Assembly (NCBI GenBank): GCA_946800325.1
Contig: OX326956.1
Coordinates: 14,611,167 to 14,675,166, forward strand
DNA length: 64,000 nucleotides
Reading direction: 5' to 3'
Source of the DNA: Luzula sylvatica
Lineage: Eukaryota; Streptophyta; Magnoliopsida; Poales; Juncaceae
A model generated the notes under the pieces. That model searched no databases. It was not told where the DNA came from and saw only the letters and a program-made list of their open reading frames with translations. Position 1 is the stretch's first letter, and each line of letters starts with the position of its first letter. Positions 35,671-47,227 of this stretch are shown here, piece by piece. Both the position numbers and the translations under genes were made by a program.

Positions 35671-38600
35671 CTATCACATGCATTCGATGGATAAGACGAT
35701 CCCTGAGCTTCACGGAATGCTCAAGAATTTTGAATCGGAGACGTTAAAGTCGTCCGGAGAGAACAGGGCAAGAGTTGCCGGAAATGTTCTCACAATTCAG
35801 AATAAGGATCGTAAGAGATCAAAGTCCAAGGGCGGTTCGGCTAAGAAACGTTCGAAGCCGAATAAAAGGGGAAAGGAGAAATCCAAGGATGAGACGTGCT
35901 TTCATTGTCACAAGGCTGGACATTGGAAGCGCGATTGCAAGTCTTACCTCGAGGAGGTGAAGAAGGGCAAGGCGGTTTCAGCGACCGGCCTCTCAGGTAT
36001 TAACGTTATTGAAGTTAATATTTCAACTATGACTAATTGGGTATTGGATACCGGTTGTGGGACTCATATTTGTCGAAATATGCAGGTTCTTCAAAATAGT
36101 CGAAGGTTGGAAAAGGGTGAAGTCGATCTACGCGTCGGGAATGGAGCAAGAGTTGCTGCGTTTGCCGTAGGAGTAGTTAATTTGACTTTACCTAGTGGAC
36201 TTATTTTAGTACTAAATAATTGTTATTATGTACCGACATTATGTAAGAACATAATAAGTGTGTCGAAACTGGCCAATGATGGCTATGAATTCGTTATTAG
36301 GAATAATGAGTTTTCGATATGTAAGGATTCTATTATCTATGGAAATGTTCTGTTAGAAAATGGTCTTTATGTGTTGGATTTCGATCACGGAAATAATAAG
36401 TCCATATATAACGTTAATGCAAAAAGGATTAAACCTAAAGTTGATAATCGGACTTTCTTTTGGCATTGTCGTCTCGGTCATGTGAATGAGAAACGCATTG
36501 CTAGACTCCATAAAGATGGAATGCTAGACTCATTTGAATTGGATTCATTTGGGAATTGCGAATCTTGTTTACTTGGCAAGATGACTAAGGCGCCGTTCTC
36601 CAAGGTCGGAGAGCGGTCCAACGATCTATTGGAACTCATACATTCCGATGTGTGTGGACCGATGAGCATCGAGGCAAGAGGAGGCTATCGATACTTTGTT
36701 ACGTTTACGGACGATCATAGTAGATATGGATATATCTATTTGATGCGTACTAAAGCGGAGACCTTTGAAAAGTTCAAAGAGTTTCAAAACGAAGTTGAAA
36801 ATCAACTTGGCAAGAAAATTAAAGCCATTCGATCGGATCGAGGTGGCGAATATTTGAGCTATGAGTTTGAAGATCATCTAAAATATTGTGGAATAGTTCC
36901 ACAATGGACTCCGGCAGGAACGCCACAATGGAATGGCGTGTCCGAGAGGAGGAATCGGACCTTGTTGGACATGGTTCGATCTATGATGAGTCAAACTTCC
37001 CTTCCAAAATCGTTTTGGGGATTTGCCCTTGAGACAGCGGCTTTCTTGTTGAACCGCATACCTTCTAAATCGGTACATAAGACGCCATATGAGATGTGGT
37101 TTGGAAATTCTCCAAAGTTGTCTTTTGTTAAGATTTGGGGTTGTGAAGCATATGTTCGAAAATTGATTTCGGATAAGCTCGAACCCAAATCTGAAAAATG
37201 TTTATTTGTCGGGTATCCTAAGGAAACAAAATGATATTATTTCTATCTTCCAATCAAAAATAAAGTTTTCGTAGCTCGAAGAGGAGTCTTCACAAAGGAG
37301 GATTTTATCTCTAGGCGAGTGAATGGGACTGAAATAGATCTTGAAGAAATTCGAGACCCGCAAACGAATGTTGAACCGATGAACGCTGATCCGATTTTCT
37401 CAAATGTTGAGGATCCGGAGTCAAGTGCACAAGGCGCAGTTCGTAGATCGGGTAGGATTCGTCAAGAGCCTATACGATATGGTTTTATCGTGGCAAATGA
37501 CGATGAAGTCGAATTCATAGATGATGAACCGACATCTTATCGCGAGGCTATGAAAAGCGAAGATTCCGATAAGTGGCAAACTGCCATGAAATCCGAGATT
37601 CAATCCATGTACGATAATCAAGTTTGGAACTTGATTGACCCACCTCCCGGGGTTAAACCAGTGGGATGTAAATGGGTCTTCAAGAAGAAGACCGACATGG
37701 ATGGGAATGTAAACACTTATAAAGCACGGCTTGTGGCGAAAGGTTTCAAACAAATTCATGGTGTAGACTATGAAGAAACGTTTTCTCCAGTAGCAATGCT
37801 TAAATCCATACGGATTTTACTTGCTATTTCTGCGTATTATGATTACGAGATTTGGCAAATGGATGTCAAAACCGCATTCCTTAACGGGAACTTAGAAGAG
37901 GATGTGTACATGACACAACCCGAGGGTTTTGTCGATTCGAAGAGTCCGAATAAAGTGTGCAAGTTGCAACGATCCATTTATGGATTGAAGCAAGCTTCTC
38001 GGAGTTGGAATATACGTTTCGATGAAGTTATACGAGATTATAATTTCGTGAAAAACGTAGAAGAACCTTGTGTATACAAGAAGGTTACTGGGAGCCGCGT
38101 AGTATTTCTTGTACTATATGTAGACGACATCTTGATCATAGGAAACGACATTCCGATGCTTACGGATGTTAAGAAGTATTTAAATACTCGTTTCGCTATG
38201 AAAGATTTGGGCGAGGCCGCTTATATATTAGGCGTGAGGATTTATAGAGATAGATCCAAGAAGTTACTCGGCTTGAGTCAAAGCACGTACATCGACAAAG
38301 TGTTGAAACGGTTTTCAATGCAAAATTCGAAGAAAGGACTTCTTCCAATGTCGAGTGGCATATCGTATTCTAAAGCTCAATGTCCGACATCGAGCGAAGA
38401 TAAGAATGCGATGAGTATTGTTCCATACGCTTCGGCGGTTGGATCAATTATGTATGCCATGATTTGTACGCGCCCCGATGTGTCGTATGCATTGAGCGTC
38501 GTTTCGCGTTACCAATCTAATCCAGGGGTTATGCATTGGATCGCGGTTAAGAACATCCTTAAGTACTTACGAAGAACTAAGGATCAATTTCTAATTTATG

Positions 38601-39115
38601 GTGGAAAGACATCCGGGTTGGTCATCAATGGATATACCGACGCCAGTTTCCAAACATGTGTCGATGACTTTCGATCACAAAGCGGATACGTGTTTTGTCT
38701 AAATGGTGGAGCGGTAGTTTGGAAAAGTTCCAAACAACCCACGATAGCAGACTCTACAACTGAATCGGAGTATATTGCGGCTTCCGAAGCGGCAAAGGAG
38801 GCGGTTTGGATCAAGAAGTTTGTGTCGGAGCTTGGTGTAGTCCCGAGCTTCTCGGAACCTGTAGTTGTGTATTGCGACAATACGGGCGCAATAGCACAGT
38901 CCAAGGAACCGAGGGCACATCACCGCTCCAAGCACATACTCAGAAAATTTCACTTGATCCGTGAGATTTTGCAAAGGAAGGATGTGATCATTGAGAAGAT
39001 TGATACTGAAAGGAATGTTGCGGACCCGTTTACTAAGCCACTCTCGCAAGCTAAGCACGATTATCATGCGAAAGCTATAGGTTTGAGATACCTAGAGGAG
39101 GAAGAGAGTAGTTAG
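35600..39115 (+). pseudogene. Copia gag C-terminus plus pol, with in-frame stop
   Basis: In order: the Gag zinc knuckle CFHCHKAGHWKRDC (C-x2-C-x4-H-x4-C, ~35900); protease active site LDTGCGTHIC (~36045); integrase zinc-binding WHCRLGHVNEKR...CESCLLGK and DDE core (HSDVCGP, TPQWNGVSERRNR); reverse transcriptase from ~37660 (ARLVAKGF, DVKTAFLNG, catalytic YVDD ~38117-38128); RNase H (DASFQT, ADSTTESEY) and an end near 39115. A TGA at 37232-37234 interrupts the end of integrase; the same frame resumes to 39115. With the upstream gag frameshift this copy cannot make its own polyprotein, though intact relatives could still act on its RNA. Confidence 0.92.
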
Positions 39116-40268
39116 TTATCTAAAACGATAGTTTCGTAGGACGAGATTAGTCTAATAGATTAGTAAACGTTGTATCACCCCAAACTTATCTTATAGTAAA
39201 ATGCAATTTCAGAATTTTCAAATTTTTCATTTTGCATCTATCTTATATGAAAACTGTGTGCTGGGTTGTGTAATATGATTGTTACATGAACCTTGATTTG
39301 AACTTGTGTGGACGTCGACATGGTTGAGGACCATGTGCAGCAAAACCGTCACACTTAAAGTGTCATTTCTAAACATCCCTAGTCGCGGATCAGCTTGCTT
39401 AAGAGAGAAGCATTTCTATTATTAGATAATAGACTGAACGCGTACACTAGTACGTTTGCCGAGGAGATGATTATGTTTTGCTAATCATGGGACAAAGGAG
39501 TTTGTCAAATCGGGAACGTAGATATATGTTAGGTTACATGTATTGGATATGACCGAAGCCGCGAGACCATGACATGGTTTAGTCATTATAGATGGACTTG
39601 CGACGGATGGGGTTTTAGATTCTTCATACTTGAGGGGATCATTGATTGCGTTACGTGCGTAACACAATGCTTTGATATGATCTTACGCTCACCGTAACAG
39701 GGAGTTAAAAGGGTCATCATTGGGTATTGTCCGAAACACGGAATTCAATGTGAGTCTCCAAGATAGGAATTGTTTATTCCGAAAGGAAGAGATATCTCTT
39801 AGGCGCCGCTCGATGAGTCGATTAACGAAAACTGTGGCCACAGTCAATGATATTAATGGTTAATATCGATTGAAATTTGTTAACTCAACTCGGAATCGGG
39901 GAATAAGTATAGTTAATCAAATTATAAGGATGACTATTACCGTGCCTTTTGATTAACGGATATCGTAAACAAGAGAACTAGTAACCGCTATTCGAGATAG
40001 GCACAATGATCACAATCATTTTTCGTTTAACATGGGTAGCTATGATGGAGTGACTAGATCCCGCTCATGAGCTTGTAGGCATTGGAAACAACCTACTGCC
40101 ATCGTTAAGTCGAACCTACATGGTCACACAACGAGTCGTACTAAGTCGGGCTTGATCATAAAATCGGCACATTGGATGTGCATAGCTTGGTATTTGATAC
40201 GCGAGCTATATTCTCTAAAATCGTGCGTATTGGATATGCATGAGTACCTTTTAGGTAGATCTGAAATT
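39116..40268 (+). other. Copia 3' noncoding region
   Basis: 1.15 kb between pol and the polypurine tract with no long ORF and no envelope-like frame. Confidence 0.7.
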
Positions 40269-40279
40269 GAGTGGGAGAC
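40269..40279 (+). promoter_or_regulatory. Copia polypurine tract
   Basis: GAGTGGGAGAC directly abuts the 3' LTR; it is the usual primer for plus-strand DNA synthesis. Confidence 0.85.
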
Positions 40280-41254
40280 TGAAAGAAATACAGTTTCGGA
40301 TCAACCGTAAAAGTGTACACAAGGATAAACGAATGTAGTCGTACATTCGTGGCCATAACTTTCAGTGGGAAAATCCAATTAGAATGGTTCAAATTGGGTT
40401 AGATAGATAATGAGATTATCTACAACCTTCATATAGAAATATATTTCATATGAACGAAGTATAAGTGTCGTTTCTGTGAAATACCGAAAGGGTGCAACAG
40501 TATGACATACAGTTAGTAAAACAGTCATAACTTTTGCATACGAACTCCAATTGGGCTGGGCCAAATTGGGTTAAGTAGATAATAAGATTATCTACAAGTT
40601 TCGTGTTGGTTGATTTTCTGTCAGAGAAATTTATCAATTTCGTCTGGACAGAATACTGAACAGGTTCATACAGTTTTCTGTGTGAAAGGGTGTATATTGG
40701 ATATACATGCCTTTTGGCTAATCCTTATCCTATTAGGTATAAATAGGATTTTCTCTCTCATCTTCACTAAGGAATTCAGAAGTAATTCAAAGCAATATTC
40801 TGCCCAAGACACAAGAAAAGAGCAAATTCAGATTTGATCTTTTGTGAGTGAAAAGGCACGAAGAGAGATTAATAGAGAATCGATCGAGATCAAGCAAGTG
40901 CATCGATACATCGTCTAGGCAGGTGTATCCGTGTCCGGCGTCTTCCGACTCAAGGTGGATACGTGTGGAGGAGCAACACTTGGGGCTCTCCGTTGTGATC
41001 GAACCGAAGGATCGAAGAACGGGAACGAACGGTGAAGGACGCACGGTATGGGACGCGCGTAAAGTCACCAACGTGACCGAAGGAATAGGAGGCAGCGATC
41101 AACCCTTCGTGTTCCATCAATTTGGAACTGGTATGGATCTAACCTTCTATTTGCATCGTACCCTCGAAGTCGTGGCGTGATCTCGGGAATCGGGGAATCG
41201 GACCGGGCCTACATATCCGCTGCGCGGGCCCGGGGCCGGGGATATTACCCAACA
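40280..41254 (+). repeat. 3' LTR of copia element
   Basis: Same 975-bp length as the 5' LTR. The two differences I see are C/A in GTA(C/A)AACAGTC and A/G in GCTGG(A/G)CC. TATA box at 40738-40745. Confidence 0.95.
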
Positions 41255-41276
41255 GGTGATACGTTTAGAATTAGAG

Positions 41277-41519
41277 CTATTGTATGATTTCATTGATAAA
41301 TTTCATTACATGCATCGCAACATCTTGGACTGAAACAAAGCCTCGCAACACTACCTTGTCAAGTCCTTGGAGAGCGAATGTATTTAACATGCATTTCTTC
41401 CAAGAACTCCAATTGGTTCCATCTAACTCACGTGAGTTTGATATATTTGATTTGGGTACGGTATTTATCGGATTTGTTGATGCCGATGAGGTTTGTACGA
41501 TAGGATTCAATTCGGCCAT
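41277..41519 (-). pseudogene. Copia-type gag N-terminal fragment, second family
   Basis: The 80-residue frame contains LDGTNWSSWKKCML, typical of copia Gag N-termini (DUF4219/UBN2-like). It begins about 55 bp downstream, on the minus strand, of a primer-binding site. It stops at 41277 and nothing recognisable follows on either side of the copia insertion, so the element is truncated. Confidence 0.6.
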
Positions 41520-41572
41520 TTGATCGTTAAGTACAAGTTATCCCTAATATTCTAAGAGATAGTTAGTAACCT

Positions 41573-41584
41573 GCTCTGATACCA
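41573..41584 (-). promoter_or_regulatory. Primer-binding site of the minus-strand LTR element
   Basis: The minus strand reads TGGTATCAGAGC, two bases after the LTR terminus (...AACCAACA). Confidence 0.85.
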
Positions 41585-41586
41585 AT

Positions 41587-42762
41587 TGTTGGTTAATTCT
41601 AACCTAGAGGGGGGGGTAAATTCGGTAATCTACCGTACACTTACTTTATATAATTACCTAGTTACGGTGCGGAATTAATAATAATTTAGATGATATAGAT
41701 GATACCGTAGTAACACTTGAACACAAGATGTTTTTTAACGAAGTTCGGTAGGTGGTTGCTATGTAGCTTTAACTCACCCTTTACTCGCTTAATTGACCGA
41801 CTCAATTATTTGCGAGTACCTACGTCTCCGGGAATACCTTGTGCCTCTTTTTGGCGTTCGATTGAATTCCAACTCACTCGATTACAAGGTGTCGCCTAGA
41901 TCGATTTACACGCTTTCTATCGATCTATAGCTTAGGCTCTTTACAAGTAGTAGCACTAGCCTATTACAATTTTCACTAATCGAGCTACAACGTGATCGGT
42001 CACGTGAGTGGGAAACGATTAGTAGAGGATATCGAAAGTAGATCAACGATCTAAAGAGGGTTTCTCAAGCTATCAATGGATATCGATGATCACAGCTTTA
42101 GGGTTTCTCTCTTTTGTATTGAATGTATGAAAAAGTGAAGAGAGAGAAAGGTCCTTGAAGGATTCTATTTATACTCTCTATAGAAATTCTTCAGAAAACT
42201 GCAAGTCCGTTCGAACGCACAGTGTTAGTTCTGAACGCACTTGTAGTTTGTACTAGCCATTTCAAAATAACATACAAGTATATTTGTAAGTCCGTTCAGA
42301 ACGAACTCAATTATACATTGATTTTTGTTTGTTCACAGTGATGATAGTCCGTTCAACGCACTTAAATTATGGGTGAACGGATTCTAAGTGTCCGTTCGAA
42401 CGGACATGTTTGTTCGTTCGAACGCACACAATCCTGTGACAAGGGTGATTCAATCAAGAGATGATATTTTGATATGTGGTAAGTCCGTTCTGAACGGACA
42501 TGGAGTTCGTTCAGAACGCACTTCATGCTTGATTGAACTCTTTGTTATTGTGAACATGATTTTACTCGAGATCTACTCGGTTTCTACCTATGGTTTGTTT
42601 GTGGCGCATCCCACTCACGGAAGGCTTCAACATCTTGATTCTTGATGTATTCCAATGACCTTCCTTGTATTCTTCTTTTCTTGTTCATCTCGAGACTTCA
42701 CAGGCTCTCATTCATCTTCGTATCGTACCTGCGTTGTCCTGCACTTTCTCGATGTATACGTT
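41587..42762 (-). repeat. LTR of truncated minus-strand copia-type element
   Basis: On the minus strand it ends AGAATTAACCAACA before the primer site. A TATA box, TATAAATAG, is at 42173-42165. The 5' limit is set by resumption of the duplicated block at 42763 and may be up to 20 bp too long. No partner LTR is in the window, so this is a 5' LTR plus gag start only. Confidence 0.65.
42205..42521 (-). promoter_or_regulatory. Palindromic CCGTTC-GAACGG cluster in LTR U3
   Basis: About eight variants of GTCCGTTC(A/T)GAACG(G/C)AC occur at 42205, 42228 (half), 42290, 42347, 42390 (perfect GTCCGTTCGAACGGAC), 42412, 42483 and 42505. On the minus strand they lie 30-350 bp upstream of the TATA box, where enhancer sites are expected. 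They differ from the copia leader sites in centre and spacing but share the CCGTT/AACGG halves. Confidence 0.65.
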
Positions 42763-45758
42763 CTCGACATAAATTTGTGGTTGCATAAAAAGATAAGTAT
42801 TATGTTCGTTTAAAGAATTTCTAGAACATCTAAAAAATTTAGTCATATGTTTGTTCATTTTACTTGGTTGGAATTGAGAATAAACAAAGTAACTCGTGAA
42901 ATAAGAGATCAATTTAACATCATTATTGTGTGACCATTCACAAATTTCGTGCAACACGGATGGTACTCATGATAAAATTGCCACTGCGAAAATAATGTGG
43001 TAGTTTTTTCTTCGGAATTTAACATCATTTGAAATTTAATGTTTTCTTTGGAACAATGCAATGAATATTGTATCTTATTATTGAAAATACAATTAAGGTA
43101 GTTTTTTCATCGAAGGCAAAATAATGTGGCCGAACATCACTTGTATGAATGGCTACGCAAAATAAATACGTTTACGAATTCTTTTTTCAGAAGATGATTC
43201 TTTTTTACTGCAAATGTATGTATGATATTAACGAGAATATTAAGAAATTTCCAATATATACATTATAGCCTCGTTTTTTTATCAATACTGTGTAGATCAT
43301 TTTTGGACAAATTTTAATGTACTAAATACCCACGTTCTTATTTTGCATTCATCTCGAAATATTCTCATAAAACTACACCACCAGTCATCATAATTATTTA
43401 TGATTATTGACCATTAAATTTTGTGACGTGACATCATCATTTACATTAATTTTTCTATTTGATCTTTTAATACATATAGTTTGTATTACAATTTCGTGTT
43501 TTAATTTGAACTGTTAGATGCTATGAAGTGCTTTGATCTTATTCTTTAATTTGTTGTTAGATATTTTGAAGATTATATTCAATATTATCATTTGTGTGTC
43601 ATTATTTTACGACAGTTTCTAATACATTTTTTTTAGTCATGTCATGTTTGATATTTTAAACCCAAACCATGCAATTAAAATCGGACGCTTGACATCGAAT
43701 ATAATGTCAACATGACAAGGAATATGAAAAGCTTTGTTAAAAAATTTTGCCCACGCCTGTAATTTATTTTTTTATTTAATAAAATGAATTGTTAATATTT
43801 AATATTTCTTACATATAATTTCTTTCTCTTCCAACTAATAGGTACTATCGAACTATAATTTAAAAAATGCATCAAATATATTATTTTGGATTTTCTTTTT
43901 ATTTTAGCATTTTTTATTAGTATAGTTCAAACATAATATTTTATATTTTGAATCTGTAATTTTAAGTCCAGATACTTTGCAACTATACACGATTATTATC
44001 TAATAAGCTAGCTAGAGTGATAAAACACTACTTCACATTTTTATGAAGTAATATTTCTTCCTTCGAATGTACACTTGTTTACTACGCTAACCTTTTATAA
44101 TATTAAGAACTTGTACTCTCTTAATTCTTCTCTATTTTCGGCACGAACATAATTTGTAATTTCACCAAAATAAGATAATATATTCATTCTGTTATTTCAA
44201 ATTATTTTCAATTTTATTTAGTCACATCATCACAATCATTTCAATAATTATTTTGTGTTATTTGATATAACACTAAAAATTACAAACAAAACATATAGGG
44301 AAATTCTTCAAAAATCCCCTAAATTTTCGACAAATTATGAAAAATCTCCTGTATTTTTAGAAAATCTCTTATCTTATTTAGATTCCCTAAAAAAACCTCC
44401 TATATTTTTTGTTTCTTCAAAAAGTCCCCTAACTTTTTTAGATTTCATAAAAAAAACCCCTATCTTTTTTGTTATGTTTTTAAAAATGACCATTATATAC
44501 TCCATAATTTTATTTTATAAATCTCCATAATTTAATAAATAATAAATAGCTGTTAAATTATTATAAAAAAATATTAAAAAATAAATAATACATAGATATT
44601 CAAATATTATAATAAATAATACATATATATTATAATATTATAATAAATAATATATTGATATTAAAATGTCATTTTCAATAATTATTAGTATTTTATATCT
44701 ATGTATTATTTATTATAGTATTTTATTATCTATGTATTATTTATAATAATATTTTAATATCTATTTATTATTTATTTATGATACTTTAATATTTATGTAT
44801 TATTTATTTTTAGTATTTCAATATATATTTATTATTTATAAAACTATGGAAAATGGTATAATGTTAATCTTCAAAATCATAACAAAAAGATTGGGGTTCT
44901 TAAGAGAATCTAAAAATGTTAGGGAGTTTTGGAGGAAGCAACAAATATAAGGGGTTTTGTAGAGAATCTAAAAATATAGGGGTTTTTTTTCCTAAACATA
45001 AGGAAATTCCCCAAATATATATGAGCTCAGATTTGCAAATTTCTTAGAATATATTTACTTTTTCGATATTAAAATACATAATTGATAATAATCAAGTTCT
45101 AAAAATTGAGATGTTTTTTACACTGTATAAACTGGTGTGCATTATGACTATGAGCATTATGATTAGAATACTCTAAACATCAATACCGGCGATCCCGTTA
45201 AAAACTACGTGAGGATTATGGTCGTATTCTTTTGTTTAAATTTGATTCCTATGGGTACGGGTTGCAAGGAGTATATGATATTCAATTGTATATATTTTGA
45301 AATTGATATCTTGATTTTCTCCAATAACTCAATACAAATTTGTAGTGGGATAAAAATAATAAGTATTATGATCATCTAAAGAATTACTGTAACGCCTAAA
45401 TTTTATCGTAATCTACTTGTTCACTTCATTTAGTCGGAAATGAGAATAAATAGACAAAGTAACTAACGAAATTAGAGATTAATTTAACATTATTGGTACG
45501 TGACCTTTCATAAATATCATGCAATACGATTATACGAATGATACATAGCATGATAAAATTGTCGCTGTCAATTTTTTTTTAAAAATTCATGTTTTCTTTA
45601 TGAGAATACCATGTAAAGTTTATGTTATTATTAAAAAGCAATTAAGGTAATTTTTTATGGAAAGCAAAATAACGTGTAAAACTAAACTATGAATGGCTAC
45701 ACAAAGTAAATTTTTGTATGTTCATACAATTACGAATTATTCCCTTATATATATATAT
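42763..45758 (+). repeat. 3-kb duplicated block, right copy
   Basis: Counterpart of 24253-27315; lacks the SINE. A ~35-bp extra segment (TAGTTTTTTCTTCGGAATTT) near 42995-43030 is a local duplication. No gene. Confidence 0.85.
44298..45012. mobile_element. Foldback/TIR element, right-block copy
   Basis: Same ends and mirrored arms as 25738-26579, without the SINE. The empty target is the R1 copy at 11330. Confidence 0.6.
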
Positions 45759-46579
45759 AGAAAAGCTAAAGTACTTAATTAAGTATTTTGCTTAGTGTAC
45801 TTAATATTTTTGGGCCGTTCCATTGAATTGAGATCACTTTCATGAGAATCTGATGATTGACGGAAAAATAAGGTGTCTTCCTTCCGTTTGCCATATCTCC
45901 TACTTGATATAATTTTTTATTTCCAAAACAATCGTCTGCACAGACCTTGTTCATATTCTTAGCCATGGCATGTTTTCCTTTCTCTCAAAAAATCAGCACG
46001 GTCACTCCTCATCCTCTTCTCTAGTCGCCAATAGAAGCTGCTTCTCCCTGTACGGCTTGCATTTGATGTATCTTCGCTTCGCTCATGTATGGCTCGCCTC
46101 TCCCCTAATGTCACTTCTGCCTCCCCTCTCCAGTTGTGGAAAGTGGAAACCCTAGGATCTTCTTATCTCGTAATTTGCTCCCCACATATCAAGATTTCAA
46201 AGCTCTAGCACACCCTCTAATATAATATGAGATATCATGTTTCTTCCGTCTTCCAGATTTGATGAAGTAACTAATTTTTGCGAAAAGGTGAAATCTTTTT
46301 TACTTAATTTTATTCTTCACCGGCAACTCTTTATAATAAAATATGTTTATGTGTCATCTCCGAGCCTTAATTATGAAGTTTTCAATCAATTTCATCTAAA
46401 TTATCTGAACTTGATTACTTTGCAACATCATTGACTGAAATTTAGAAGGTATTGGGATTTTGTTCTTGTTACAAGTTGGTTATTGACAATCAGCTATGAA
46501 ATTAACTTAATTTAATTAAGTACAAAATAATACATACAAAAATTGGGATCATAATTTATTTTACATATACAGGTTCTGA

Positions 46580-46790
46580 AGAGTTTGAGGGAGGCTGAAG
46601 AGATCGATGCGTCTTGAATGCTGAAGAGATCGACGCGTCTTGAAGTCTGAAGAGATTGATGAAAGCTTAAGAGATCGACGTGTTTTGAAGATCGAAGAGA
46701 TCGATGCATCTTCAAGATTGGTGAGAACGATGCATCTTGAAGGCTCTAGAGATCGACACATCTTGAAGATTTGTCCAGACTTGTGAACGT
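46580..46790. repeat. Minisatellite, ~30-bp GAGATCGATGCGTCTTGAAG unit
   Basis: About six degenerate units lie inside element A. The same unit occurs in opposite orientation in element B at 51215-51355. Confidence 0.8.
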
Positions 46791-46916
46791 CAGGAAAGGA
46801 TAAAGAGGATGTCTTACCAAGTTGTTTGTTTTATGTTATCTAGGATTTAGAAATTTGTTATTGTTCAAAAGAATGTATTGTTAAAATGGGTGCATATTTT
46901 AATGGAAAATTATATT

Positions 46917-47227
46917 TTCCCCCCAAAATCACCCAACAAATCGTGATGCAAGTCCCAATGCATTGTGGGGTGATTTGGACCCCCATTTTACACCCCAATT
47001 CTTCTTCAATTATAAAATTCTAATTAATTTTTAATTAATTATGTTCTAATTAAACTAATTAATGGTGCCACGAATTAAATTTCAATTAAAATTATTAAAA
47101 TTTTGGATTAAAATTTAATTGGAGCTGAATTGGGGTGTAAAATGAGGGTTCAAATCACCCCATGATGCATTGGGATTTGCATCACGATTTGTGGGGTGAA
47201 ATGGGGGGGGGGGGGGGGGGGGGGGGG
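46917..47227. mobile_element. MITE with ~85-bp TIRs ending in a 25-base G run
   Basis: The left arm (CCCCCCAAAATCACCC...CACCCCAATTC) and the complement of the right arm match over about 85 bp. The right boundary is hidden by G25 (47203-47227). Confidence 0.7.

Larger units (their letters stand above)
32575..41254 (+). mobile_element. Full-length Ty1/copia LTR retrotransposon, 8.68 kb, defective
   Basis: The element has two 975-bp LTRs (TGAAAG...CAACA), a tRNA-iMet-type primer site, a long leader, gag, pol in copia order (protease, integrase, reverse transcriptase, RNase H), 1.16 kb of 3' noncoding sequence and a polypurine tract. A 5-bp duplication, GGTGA, flanks it (32570-32574 and 41255-41259). 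By eye the LTRs differ at only two positions, so the insertion is very recent. Yet gag has a frameshift and pol a premature stop. It sits beside a minus-strand gag fragment of another LTR element. Confidence 0.97.
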
